Source: Bacteroidaceae bacterium (GTDB lineage Bacteria > Bacteroidota > Bacteroidia > Bacteroidales > Bacteroidaceae). Taken from it: a stretch of 64,000 bases of DNA. The notes beneath the pieces are model-generated. The model saw only the letters and a list, made by a program, of their open reading frames with translations. It ran no database searches and was not told the origin of the DNA. Location: positions 1 to 64,000 of the forward strand of contig JAEEHP010000073.1 in the NCBI GenBank assembly GCA_016280855.1, read 5' to 3'. Below, one piece after another: positions 1 through 9,797 of this stretch (the stretch's first letter is position 1; the number at the start of each line of letters is the position of its first letter). The position numbers and the translations under genes were made by a program.

Positions 1-18
1 AAAACCGTAGATTAGAAA

Positions 19-2730
19 ATGGCAAAAAACATGATGACAGCCAACGAAATCCGCGAGTCCTACAAGAAATATTTCGAGAAGAACGGACACGCCATCGTAG
101 CATCGGCCCCTATGGTCGTCAAAGACGATCCCACGCTGATGTTCACCAACGCAGGTATGAACCAGTGGAAAGACATTATACTTGGCACACGCGACCCCGA
201 GCCGCGCCGCCGCGCCGACTCCCAGAAATGTCTGCGCGTGAGCGGTAAGCACAACGACCTCGAGGAAGTGGGTCACGACACCTACCACCACACCATGTTC
301 GAGATGCTCGGCAACTGGTCGTTCGGCGACTACTTCAAAGAGGGCGCCATCGACATGGCATGGGAATACCTCGTCGATGTGCTCGGGCTGAATCCTGCCG
401 ACCTCTATGTGACCGTCTTCGAAGGCTCACCCGAAGAGAATATCCCACGCGACGACGAAGCAGCCAGCTACTGGGCTAAGCACGTGCCCGCCGATCATAT
501 CATCGACGGCAACAAGCACGACAACTTCTGGGAGATGGGCGACACAGGACCGTGCGGCCCCTGCTCCGAGATTCACCTCGACAGCCGCACGCCCGAAGAG
601 AAAGCCAAGGTGCCCGGACGCGAACTCGTCAACAAGGACGACCCGCAGGTCATCGAGATCTGGAACATCGTCTTCATGCAGTTCGAGCGTAAGGCCGACG
701 GCAAGCTCGTGCCACTCGGCATGAATGTCATCGACACGGGAATGGGCTTCGAACGACTCGTACGCGCCCTGCAGGGCAAGCACTCCAACTACGACACCGA
801 CGTCTTCCAGCCCACCATTCGTGCCATCGAGCAGCTTTCGGGCAAGAAGTACGGCGTCTCTGAGGACGTGGACATCGCCATGCGCGTCATCGCCGACCAC
901 ATCCGCGCCGTGGCTTTCTCCATCGCCGACGGTCAGCTGCCGGGCAACGCCAAGGCCGGCTACGTCATCCGTCGTATCCTGCGCCGTGCCGTGCGCTACG
1001 CCTATACGTTCCTCGGCCAGAAGCGCCCGTTCATGCACCTGCTGCTGCCGACCCTCATCGAGCAGATGGGCGAGGCTTATCCGGAGCTCGTGGCACAGCG
1101 CGAACTCATCGACAAGGTGATGAAGGAGGAGGAAGAGAGCTTCCTGCGTACCCTCGAAACAGGCATCAAGCTCCTCGACCGCGTCATGGCTGACACGAAA
1201 GCCGCCGGCAAGAGCGAGATCAGCGGCACCGAAGCCTTCACCCTCTTCGACACCTACGGCTTCCCACTAGACCTCACCGAACTGATCTGCCGCGAAAATG
1301 GCCTCACCGTGGACGAGGCCGGCTTCAACGTGGAGATGCAGAAACAAAAGGAACGCGCGCGTAACGCCGCAGCCGTAGAGACGGACGACTGGCAGAGTGT
1401 GGCCCCCCTTTCGTCCCCCGAGGGGGACACGGATGTGAAGTCCTCAAGTAGCAATAGTACAGAAGCCCCCTCGGGGGCAGTAGGGGGGGCCAACTCCCAA
1501 TTTGTCGGCTGGGACTACACCGAATACACCTGTCGCATCCTGCGTTACCGCCGTGTCGTGCAGAAGAAGCAGACTTACTATCAGCTCGTCCTCGACCGCA
1601 CACCGTTCTATGCCGAGATGGGCGGACAGGTCGGAGACCAGGGCGTCCTCGTCAGCGAGTTCGAGACCATCGACATCATCGACACGAAGAGCGAGAACGG
1701 CCTCACCGTGCATATCGCCAAGCGCCTGCCCGAGCACCCCGAAGCACAGTTCATGGCATGCGTCGATACCGACAAGCGTCACGCCAGCGAGGCGAACCAC
1801 AGCGCCACTCACCTCCTCGACCAGGCCCTGCGCGAAGTGCTGGGCACGCACGTCGAACAAAAGGGATCCCTCGTCTCGCCCGAAGGCCTGCGCTTCGACT
1901 TCAGCCATTTCCAGAAGGTGACGGCTGAGCAGCTGCGGCAGGTGGAACGCATCGTCAACGCACGCATCCGCGAGAACATCCCCCTTCAGGACCACCGCGA
2001 CGTGCCCATCGAGAAGGCCAAGGAACTCGGCGCCATCGCCCTCTTCGGCGAGAAATACGGCGACCGCGTACGCGTCGTGCAGTTCGGACAGAGCGTAGAG
2101 TTCTGCGGCGGCTGCCACGTCAAGGCTACGGGACAGATCGGAATGTTCAAGATTGTAGGCGAAAGCAGCGTGGCGGCAGGCATACGACGCATCGAGGCCA
2201 TCACGGGAGCAAAAGTCGAAGAAGCCCTCTACCAGTTGCAGGATAGCATGGAAGCCCTGCGCCAGATGTTCAACGGCATACCCGACGTGAAAGGCGCCAT
2301 CGAGCGTCTGCTCAGCGAGAACGCCGACATGAAGAAGCAGGCCGAGGCCTTCGTCCACGAAAAGGCGCTGGCTTACAAGGCTGAGCTGATACGTACGGCC
2401 AAGGAGCAGAACGGCGTGTGCATCCTCGCGGGCAAAACGATCCTGCCCGCCGAGGCCGTGAAAGACATCGCCTTCCAGCTGCGTGCCGAGGTGGAAAACG
2501 CACTCGTCTGCATCGGTTCCGTCAACGACGGCAAGCCCCTGCTCACCTGCGCCGCCAGCGACGCACTCGTCAAGGAACAGGGCGTCAACGTCGGACAGTC
2601 CATCCGCGAGGCGGCCAAACTCATGCAGGGCGGCGGCGGCGGACAGCCTCACTTCGCCACGGCAGGCGGTAAGAACCCCGACGGCCTCAGCGCTGCCATC
2701 GACAAGTTCATCGAGTTGGCGTTAGCTTAA
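19..2730 (+). CDS. alaS: Alanyl-tRNA synthetase, with an in-frame low-complexity insertion at about aa 461-491
   Basis: Full-length AlaRS: N-terminal class II core, editing-domain motif [30 protein letters not shown] motif, C-terminal [14 protein letters not shown]. Confidence 0.97.
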   Translation: MAKNMMTANEIRESYKKYFEKNGHAIVASAPMVVKDDPTLMFTNAGMNQWKDIILGTRDPEPRRRADSQKCLRVSGKHNDLEEVGHDTYHHTMFEMLGNWSFGDYFKEGAIDMAWEYLVDVLGLNPADLYVTVFEGSPEENIPRDDEAASYWAKHVPADHIIDGNKHDNFWEMGDTGPCGPCSEIHLDSRTPEEKAKVPGRELVNKDDPQVIEIWNIVFMQFERKADGKLVPLGMNVIDTGMGFERLVRALQGKHSNYDTDVFQPTIRAIEQLSGKKYGVSEDVDIAMRVIADHIRAVAFSIADGQLPGNAKAGYVIRRILRRAVRYAYTFLGQKRPFMHLLLPTLIEQMGEAYPELVAQRELIDKVMKEEEESFLRTLETGIKLLDRVMADTKAAGKSEISGTEAFTLFDTYGFPLDLTELICRENGLTVDEAGFNVEMQKQKERARNAAAVETDDWQSVAPLSSPEGDTDVKSSSSNSTEAPSGAVGGANSQFVGWDYTEYTCRILRYRRVVQKKQTYYQLVLDRTPFYAEMGGQVGDQGVLVSEFETIDIIDTKSENGLTVHIAKRLPEHPEAQFMACVDTDKRHASEANHSATHLLDQALREVLGTHVEQKGSLVSPEGLRFDFSHFQKVTAEQLRQVERIVNARIRENIPLQDHRDVPIEKAKELGAIALFGEKYGDRVRVVQFGQSVEFCGGCHVKATGQIGMFKIVGESSVAAGIRRIEAITGAKVEEALYQLQDSMEALRQMFNGIPDVKGAIERLLSENADMKKQAEAFVHEKALAYKAELIRTAKEQNGVCILAGKTILPAEAVKDIAFQLRAEVENALVCIGSVNDGKPLLTCAASDALVKEQGVNVGQSIREAAKLMQGGGGGQPHFATAGGKNPDGLSAAIDKFIELALA
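1401..1491. repeat. 91-bp palindromic repeat element read in frame inside alaS
   Basis: GGCCCCCCTTTCGTCCCCCGAGGGGGAC...GCCCCCTCGGGGGCAGTAGGGGGGGCC; terminal inverted arms of about 27 bp, each containing CCCCCGAGGGGG. Confidence 0.8.
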
Positions 2731-2765
2731 GGCGATAACGTCAATCGTTCCATCCAATATCTTCT

Positions 2766-2790
2766 AAAGCTCTCCTAAGGGGGAGCTTTT
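2766..2790 (+). terminator. Hairpin terminator after alaS
   Basis: AAAGCTCTCC-taag-GGGGAGCTTTT, 10-bp stem with one G-T pair, followed by T-rich sequence. Confidence 0.7.
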
Positions 2791-2886
2791 GTTATTAAAT
2801 GTAAACACGAAAGCATTGGTCGTTAACGCTTGTTAAAATATACCTACTTAAGGGGGATAAAGTGTGTAACGAATTTAAAAAAATGA

Positions 2887-2894
2887 TACCTTTG
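2887..2894 (+). promoter_or_regulatory. Bacteroidetes -7 box (TACCTTTG) upstream of the 1179-aa protein
   Basis: Matches TAnnTTTG; no convincing -33 element at standard spacing. Confidence 0.45.
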
Positions 2895-2968
2895 AAGCCA
2901 GAATTATTCAAATCCGTGACTTATCTAACAACTTTTTTTAACCTAACCCTTTAATCAACTTAATTATT

Positions 2969-5900
2969 ATGAGAAAATTTACCCGATTCATGCTTGCCGC
3001 GTTGCTATGCATCGTTGGCAAGGGAGTAGCGCAAGCAGAGGTCATCACCGACCCCTCGCAGCTCTCCAATGACAAGGTGTACACCGTTCGCACTCCGCGC
3101 GGTACGATGACCTTGAATTATGATGAGAACAAGCTCGTTTCATCGCACGCCAGCAGTGGTCAGAACGTGAATGAGGATGTCTCCGAAAACGAAAAAGCAT
3201 CCCATTTCGCCATTCTGAAGTTCGGCGAATTCTACTACATCTACAGCCCGATGCTGGAACAGTTCGCTGAGCTGACCGGTCAGGATATGATTTTCCAAGC
3301 CCGTAGGGGAACAGGCCTGTCATTCACCAACGACGGCACATGCAATGACCTTCCCGACGGCTACGAAGGCTCCAAGCTGCGTCTCACCCTGGCAGAAGAA
3401 AACTACTTCCTCAACAACAACAACAGCGGTGGCATTGTGCTTAACGGATGGAACACGGCAGACTTAGGTAACATACTCGCCATCGAGGAAGTCGAAGGTG
3501 AGACCTTCGATTTCTCTAAGGCCGAGGAGATCTTCGGCATTGAGAAGCCTGAGTACGAATGGTGGGCTCTCGTCAAGGATATGCACAAGACATTCTACCT
3601 CTCTACCCCACGTGTAGGTAATTTCTGCTCCGACAGCGAACATACAAAACTCTCCAGCGTCATGGAAACTCCTGATGCCAGCGATGAGGATCAGCAGTTC
3701 TCTTTCTGGGTGGACGAGGAAGGTAAGGTTTATCTCTACAATGTAGGTGCGAATAAGTTCCTCAAGAAGGATGGTAATTTCACAAGTTCACCTTCCGAGA
3801 TGGCTGAAATCGGTTACGAAGAAGAATCGAATCCGGATTATCCTATTGTATTCTATATTAAGGAAACAGGTTCACGCTTTAACTCCCAAGCTGCAGGATG
3901 GGTCAAGTTCACGGACACTTCCTGGCGTACCCATGATGAGGGTAACATCATCGGCATCGAGGAAGTACCCGGCGTAGATTCTTACGACCAGATGACGGCC
4001 TTCTTCACGGCACAGCGTTTTAATACCACCTATCATCTGATGTTTAACGATGAAGAAATTGGTACCTGCACACGCGAAATGCCCTTCGGTGCCGAAGCTC
4101 AGCTGCCAGACGATTGGCGTTTAAGCTCCTGCTGGTATGATTACGAGCCGGAAACCATCACCTCTGACGGAGATGTCACCGTTAATGTCTATTGGAATGG
4201 TCCCGCGAATTTGTTCTCCACTAGCTTGGAGGATGCCAATTGGTTCAATCTACTGTTTGACCGAACAAAACATGGCGGCGGCAGCAGATGGTATGCTTGG
4301 AATGAAGAGGGCAGAGAAATCTATTATCCCGAACAGGATGCCGACGAGGCTAAGCGCGCTGCTGCTCAATGCCAGTGGGCTTTCATCGGAAGCCCCTATG
4401 CCGTGAAGGTTTACAATAAGGCTGTAGGCGATGGTCAGACGTTGGGTGCTGCTCATGTCAATGTCGGTGGCAACGACAGATTGGCCGTTGTTCTTCTTGA
4501 AGGTGAGAACTTCTGGCAAATCAAGGACTATCATGTTGATACTGAAGAGTTCTCGCTGGGCGCTGAAATCGATGGAACGTTCTATCGCATGAACCAGTTC
4601 GGCGGTGAATCTGCTAGTTCATTCTTCGGCTTGTGGGGCGGCTACGACGATGGTTCTAAGCTTTCCGTGGAAGAAGCTCCCAACATCGAAGTTACCGACG
4701 TCTATTTCGACATCTACTTCGACGGCGAACTCGTAACGACCGAGAAGGTCATTGGTCAGGAATTGGGCAATTATATTCCCGAGCTTCCCGCCTCGCTGAA
4801 TATCGGTGACCTCGTCGAGTTTGAGTACGACGAAGACGAGACCGTCAACGAAGAGGATCAGCACGTCCGCGTTGATGCCACATGGCTTGGTAACTTCGAG
4901 ATCTCCAAGGACTTCGGCAGCGCTCACTGGTACGACATGTCCGTGCGCAACACGTGGTATGTGACGAGCGACAATGTTGACGACGACGGCGCGCTGAAGA
5001 CCGTTAATGCCAACGCTATCGGTTTGGCCGAAGATTCCTATCAGTGGGCATTCGTCGGCAATCCCTGGCACGTCAAGATCTACAACAAGGCCAAGGGTGG
5101 CAGCGTTGCCTTCTCCTGGACCGCAACCGGCAACCAGTCTATTCCTGAATTCGTAGATGACAGCGAGGCTAAGACTTGGACGCTGAGAAAGAGCGTCATC
5201 AACAATGACGAAGACGGCATTTACGACGATGCCTTCATGATCACCGTGCCCGGCACCAACGATCAGCTCAACCAGTACGGCGGTGCCGGTGGCTCCCTGA
5301 AGCACTGGAATTCCACGACGATTGCTGACACCGGTTCTGCATTCAAGGTGTTCGATGTTCCTACTGACTTCGCTCAATTCGTTGCTGCCGAAATCACCCC
5401 GATTATGGAGAGCGAGAGCAAGTGGTTCAACTTCAACGAAGCTGCCGTCAGCAGAATTGGCTACCAGCCCGAATACAAGGAATCCTGCCCCTTCGACGCC
5501 TACAAGAGCATGAAGCTGGCTATCGAGGAAGCTAAGAATGACGCTTCCAACTTCAACTTCCCGCCCTCTGGATGGTATCGCCTGAAGAACAAATGGTATG
5601 GCGACTTCTTCGGACTCACCTCCGACCAGACCATGGCCAATCCCGACGGAACCGCAGCTTCGACGGTTGTCAGACTGAACAAAGTCGGCGATTTCGAGTA
5701 CACGATCCAGGCTCAGAACGCTTACTTCCAGCAGCTGACACAAAGTGAATCTATGACCACGTCTGAGACTGACCCCGTAACGTGGAAGGCATTCATTGTC
5801 ACTCCGGGCTTCGCATCATTCTGCAGCAAGCCTGAATATGAAGAGATCACCGCTGAAGAAGACGAGACATTAGCCAAAGAGTTCACCTATTCATTCCTGC

Positions 5901-6508
5901 ATCGCCGTGCAGAGGGTGACTATGTAGGTTGGTCAAAGGATGCCGATGCATCGATGTTCCAGGTGATCGAAGCCAAGACCATCACGGTTGAAGTTGGTCC
6001 CGAAGGCGTTGGCTCGCTGTACGTTCCGTTCGCCGTCACGGCTCCCGAAGGCGTCGTTCCGTTCTCCGGTAAGATCAATGGTGAAGAAGTCCAGATGACG
6101 CCCATCAAGGGTAACATTCCCGCTTCGACGCCGTTCGTGATCCTGGCTGACGAAGGCACCTACGACTTCCCCATCGTTGCTGATGGAGCAGAAGTAGCTA
6201 CCGTGGCCGAAAACGACCTCAAGGGTACCTATATTAACTACTTGACCAGTGGTGCTCTCGTTCCGCTGGAGTCCGGCACTGACAAGGCATTCGGTATTCC
6301 CGAGATGGATATGCCCGCCAACTCTGCTTACATCCGTCCTGAGGACACCAGCATCGATGAGTTCATCATGGTATTCGGCGACTTCACAGCCATCAAGGGC
6401 GTCGAAGACAAGCAGGAAAGCACCATGTTTGACCTGAGCGGTCGTCGCGTCAACAAGGCCAACAAGGGTGTTTACATCATCGACGGCAAGAAGATGCTGG
6501 TGAAGTAA
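2969..6508 (+). CDS. Secreted protein of unknown function with C-terminal DLSGRRV...GVYIIDGKKMLVK motif
   Basis: N-terminal signal peptide MRKFTRFMLAALLCIVGKGVAQA; repeated 'QWAFIGSPYAVKVYNKA' / 'QWAFVGNPWHVKIYNKA' modules; conserved C-terminal motif. Confidence 0.85.
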   Translation: MRKFTRFMLAALLCIVGKGVAQAEVITDPSQLSNDKVYTVRTPRGTMTLNYDENKLVSSHASSGQNVNEDVSENEKASHFAILKFGEFYYIYSPMLEQFAELTGQDMIFQARRGTGLSFTNDGTCNDLPDGYEGSKLRLTLAEENYFLNNNNSGGIVLNGWNTADLGNILAIEEVEGETFDFSKAEEIFGIEKPEYEWWALVKDMHKTFYLSTPRVGNFCSDSEHTKLSSVMETPDASDEDQQFSFWVDEEGKVYLYNVGANKFLKKDGNFTSSPSEMAEIGYEEESNPDYPIVFYIKETGSRFNSQAAGWVKFTDTSWRTHDEGNIIGIEEVPGVDSYDQMTAFFTAQRFNTTYHLMFNDEEIGTCTREMPFGAEAQLPDDWRLSSCWYDYEPETITSDGDVTVNVYWNGPANLFSTSLEDANWFNLLFDRTKHGGGSRWYAWNEEGREIYYPEQDADEAKRAAAQCQWAFIGSPYAVKVYNKAVGDGQTLGAAHVNVGGNDRLAVVLLEGENFWQIKDYHVDTEEFSLGAEIDGTFYRMNQFGGESASSFFGLWGGYDDGSKLSVEEAPNIEVTDVYFDIYFDGELVTTEKVIGQELGNYIPELPASLNIGDLVEFEYDEDETVNEEDQHVRVDATWLGNFEISKDFGSAHWYDMSVRNTWYVTSDNVDDDGALKTVNANAIGLAEDSYQWAFVGNPWHVKIYNKAKGGSVAFSWTATGNQSIPEFVDDSEAKTWTLRKSVINNDEDGIYDDAFMITVPGTNDQLNQYGGAGGSLKHWNSTTIADTGSAFKVFDVPTDFAQFVAAEITPIMESESKWFNFNEAAVSRIGYQPEYKESCPFDAYKSMKLAIEEAKNDASNFNFPPSGWYRLKNKWYGDFFGLTSDQTMANPDGTAASTVVRLNKVGDFEYTIQAQNAYFQQLTQSESMTTSETDPVTWKAFIVTPGFASFCSKPEYEEITAEEDETLAKEFTYSFLHRRAEGDYVGWSKDADASMFQVIEAKTITVEVGPEGVGSLYVPFAVTAPEGVVPFSGKINGEEVQMTPIKGNIPASTPFVILADEGTYDFPIVADGAEVATVAENDLKGTYINYLTSGALVPLESGTDKAFGIPEMDMPANSAYIRPEDTSIDEFIMVFGDFTAIKGVEDKQESTMFDLSGRRVNKANKGVYIIDGKKMLVK

Positions 6509-6547
6509 TCACACACCTCACGAATCCTTTGTGATTCAACATATCTG

Positions 6548-6577
6548 CCGCGTCCCTCCACCGAGGGGCGCGGTTTT
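6548..6577 (+). terminator. Hairpin terminator after the 1179-aa protein gene
   Basis: CCGCGTCCCTC-cacc-GAGGGGCGCGG followed by TTTTG. Confidence 0.75.
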
Positions 6578-6620
6578 GTTATCTCTTTATCCCACTTTGA
6601 GCACTTTTAACGAAAAATCT

Positions 6621-6651
6621 TTTGCCATGTGAGAAATAACCCCTATATTTG
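6621..6651 (+). promoter_or_regulatory. Bacteroidetes-type promoter (TTTG-N19-TATATTTG)
   Basis: -33 TTTG at 6621-6624 and -7 TATATTTG at 6644-6651, about 45 bp upstream of the M60 gene start. Confidence 0.7.
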
Positions 6652-6695
6652 CACCGCAATCGAACGAATATTAACTAACAAAAAAATCATCTAAT

Positions 6696-9600
6696 ATGAA
6701 ACGATTCCTTTCCTTCCTTTTAGCTTTCCTCGGCATCGTGGGAAGCATCACCATGAGCGCTGCTGACGTTCCAACCGGTTTGGTGCGTGTGAAGAGCGCT
6801 CGCACATCATGGTATTTGGCCTCGTCCGCTGCCGGAACTCCGAAGACGGCAGCCAAGGCGCTGACCAAGATCGACCAGGTGTGGATTCTCTTTGCCGACG
6901 GCGCCGGCTACACCCTGCGCAGCGCCAATACGGGCGAATACCTGCAAGCTACCATGACCAGCACCGCAGCTGGCAAGGCCACGCTCTATATCCGCACCAG
7001 CCCCAACGCCACCGACTCGAAAGTCCTGTTCAACATCTCGGCCAAGAGCGATTGCAGCGGCGACTTCCTTAACACCAACGACAGCCACAATCTGTTCAAG
7101 TATTCCTTCGATGCCGGCTGCGACTGGTATCTCGAGACGGTGGAAAATTTCACCATGGACGAGGTTCGCGAACGCATCCTCAGCCAGAATCCCTATGCCA
7201 AAGAGCTGGAGGACGGTGCCTACTACCGCATCATCAGTACCTACGGGCTCATCGTGACCGGCGGCAGCGATCTCACAGCAAAGAACATCGATGCTGACAA
7301 CTACTACCAGTACTGGCAGCTCAAGAAGAGCAATTCGGGTTGGACAATCATGGACCTCGTGTCGCAGAAATACATTCAGCGTCAGACCACGATGAGCGCC
7401 TTCTTCCGCGAGGGAACCACGAAAGTCATCTTCGACATCAAACCTGTAAACGACGAATGGGACTACCGCTGGACCATCTCCGCCCCCGGCGACAACAGAG
7501 GCTTGCACGACGCATCCACCCAAGGGCATAACGTCGTGCTGTGGTACACCGACGCCACCGCCAGCGAATGGCACTTCGAGAAGGTGGAGCTGTCGCAAGA
7601 GGAGATCGAGGCAGCACGAGGCGGACAGGCGGCCTTCGACGACCTCGTCAAGGACAGAACGAAGCTGCAGTCGGCCCTCAACAACCTCTTCGAGGACAAA
7701 GCATGCACCACGCTGAAGCCTGAGATACAGGCACTCAGCGACGAGGAGCTGGAAGCCAATGAGAGTTTCTCGACCCTGAACAATGACATGCAGGCGATGG
7801 TGCTGAAGGTGAAGAACGACACGTGGAAGCAATACACGCTCAACGGTTCGGACTACACCGCCGGCTACGAGAAGTTCTTCCGCGTGGCTGACTACCACAT
7901 CTACAGCAACTGCGACCAAATGGGCAACGGCAGCAACTTCACCATGTCGAATGCCTTCGGCCGTCTCTCTGGTCCTACGGGTATCGTGGCCGATGCCGGC
8001 GACATCATCTACGTTTATGTCAACGGCAGCAACAAGAGCGGTACAACCCTTCAGCTCGAAGCGGTCGGCACCGACGGCGTGGCCGGCAACCACTCTTCCG
8101 GCGAGGTCACGACGCTGAAGTCCGGCCTCAACCTGTTCCGCTTCACCGAGCAGAAGATGATCTACATCCTCTATCAGCTCACCGACACCAAGAAGTACCT
8201 GGCCAACTACCCCGACATGACCATCCACATCGAGGGCGGAAAGCTCAATGGCTATTGGGACGCTACGCGCGGCATGACCAATCAGGACTGGAAGCTGCTG
8301 CAGCAGGATCTCCTGAAAGCAAGTCCCTTCCTGAACCTCAAGACCGAGCGCCTCGTGTTCCAGATGGACGCCAACCTCGTGAAACAGGCCGAGCCCAACG
8401 AGATGGAAGGCCTGATGCACGTGTGGAATACCATCTGCGCCAACGAAGACCGCTACATGGGCGTTGAAGATTTCGAAGGACGTTACAACAATATCTGGAA
8501 CGTCTTCAGCGGAGCCAGCTCCTACATGCACTCCTCAACCCGTGGCACATGGTACACCGAGAGCACCATACCCGAAATCATGAACTACCAGAAAATGACC
8601 ACGGGCGGAGGTGCCTTGTGGGGACCGAGCCACGAGATCGGGCACAACCACCAGGGCAGCATCAATGTCATCGGCACCACGGAAAGCTCGAACAACCTGT
8701 TCTCGAACATCAACACCTTCGAGTCCGGTATCTTGAACTCACGCCGCTACTATCCTCACCAGAACTTCGAATACATCGCCAACAACACACCTTGGCTGGA
8801 GCGTAATATCTGGATGACGACCGGTATGTTCTTCCAGCTCTACCTCTACTTCCACGTTCAGCACCACGACGACAACTTCCTGCCCAACTTGTTCCGCAAG
8901 ATGCGCGAAAAGCCCATCAACAAGTGGAGCGGTCCGGGCAACGGCGGTCCGACATCATACGGCAAGGACGACTATCTGCACCTGGCCAAGATGATCTGCG
9001 ACGTAGCACAGGCTGACTTGAGCGAGTACTTCGAGGCTTACGGTATGTTTATTCCCGTCAAGATGTGCGAGGTTGGCGACTACAGCACCTATTTCGTCAC
9101 GACCACACAGGCTGACATCGACGCCGCCAAGGCTTATATGCAGCAGTACGAGAAGAAGCTCGGCAACATCATGTTCATCGACGACCGCGTGCTCAAGAAG
9201 GAGGCCGACCCCAACAATATTTTCACTTGCACACCGGCCAACGACGGCTACAAGCGCGCCAACAGCGAGTACCCCTACCTCATGACTTCACCTACCGCGA
9301 CAGCATACGTCGGCGGCGACTATGAAGCATTCACAGCCGATGCCGAACCCGTCCTCGACGACTGGTACAAAGTACAGAACAAGACCATCACGTTCCAAGG
9401 CACAAAGAAATATGCCGGACATAAGTTCTACGACCCGGACGGCAACCTCATCTGGGCTACCAACAAGTACAGGGATACACTGCCTAAAGTGGTCACGGAT
9501 CTCGGCATCGAAAATGTCAAGGTCGTTACCGCCAACTATGACATGACAGACACGCCCTGCACCAGCACCAAGCCCGATGATGCCATCGACGCTCTCAAGG

Positions 9601-9710
9601 CAGGTGACAAAGTCAGCAGCAGCGAAGCCTTTGACCTCACCGGCCGTCGCGTCAACCACGTGAACCGCGGCTTGTATATCATCAACGGCAAGAAAGTGAT
9701 GGTAAAGTAA
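6696..9710 (+). CDS. Secreted M60-family (enhancin-like) metallopeptidase with C-terminal DLTGRRV motif
   Basis: Zinc motif GPSHEIGHNHQGSINVIGTTESSNN (HExxH plus downstream E); signal peptide; ricin-like/lectin-like N-terminal region. Confidence 0.88.
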   Translation: MKRFLSFLLAFLGIVGSITMSAADVPTGLVRVKSARTSWYLASSAAGTPKTAAKALTKIDQVWILFADGAGYTLRSANTGEYLQATMTSTAAGKATLYIRTSPNATDSKVLFNISAKSDCSGDFLNTNDSHNLFKYSFDAGCDWYLETVENFTMDEVRERILSQNPYAKELEDGAYYRIISTYGLIVTGGSDLTAKNIDADNYYQYWQLKKSNSGWTIMDLVSQKYIQRQTTMSAFFREGTTKVIFDIKPVNDEWDYRWTISAPGDNRGLHDASTQGHNVVLWYTDATASEWHFEKVELSQEEIEAARGGQAAFDDLVKDRTKLQSALNNLFEDKACTTLKPEIQALSDEELEANESFSTLNNDMQAMVLKVKNDTWKQYTLNGSDYTAGYEKFFRVADYHIYSNCDQMGNGSNFTMSNAFGRLSGPTGIVADAGDIIYVYVNGSNKSGTTLQLEAVGTDGVAGNHSSGEVTTLKSGLNLFRFTEQKMIYILYQLTDTKKYLANYPDMTIHIEGGKLNGYWDATRGMTNQDWKLLQQDLLKASPFLNLKTERLVFQMDANLVKQAEPNEMEGLMHVWNTICANEDRYMGVEDFEGRYNNIWNVFSGASSYMHSSTRGTWYTESTIPEIMNYQKMTTGGGALWGPSHEIGHNHQGSINVIGTTESSNNLFSNINTFESGILNSRRYYPHQNFEYIANNTPWLERNIWMTTGMFFQLYLYFHVQHHDDNFLPNLFRKMREKPINKWSGPGNGGPTSYGKDDYLHLAKMICDVAQADLSEYFEAYGMFIPVKMCEVGDYSTYFVTTTQADIDAAKAYMQQYEKKLGNIMFIDDRVLKKEADPNNIFTCTPANDGYKRANSEYPYLMTSPTATAYVGGDYEAFTADAEPVLDDWYKVQNKTITFQGTKKYAGHKFYDPDGNLIWATNKYRDTLPKVVTDLGIENVKVVTANYDMTDTPCTSTKPDDAIDALKAGDKVSSSEAFDLTGRRVNHVNRGLYIINGKKVMVK

Positions 9711-9719
9711 AAAGGAGCA

Positions 9720-9761
9720 GACCCACCCCCCGCCCTCCCTGTGAGGGAGGGAGTAGTTACC
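9720..9761. repeat. GC-rich palindromic element, copy A (intergenic)
   Basis: GACCCACCCCCCGCCCTCCCTGTGAGGGAGGGAGTAGTTACC. Confidence 0.85.
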
Positions 9762-9797
9762 AATCAAGAATAGACCTCTTTAAGATTCAATCATATC

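Noticed and set aside
1444-2652. 402-aa minus-strand ORF opposite alaS
   Set aside because: Antisense to a conserved housekeeping gene; no recognisable motifs.
6807-8531. 574-aa minus-strand ORF opposite the M60 gene
   Set aside because: Antisense shadow ORF with V/G/A/H/E-rich composition typical of reverse reading of biased codons.
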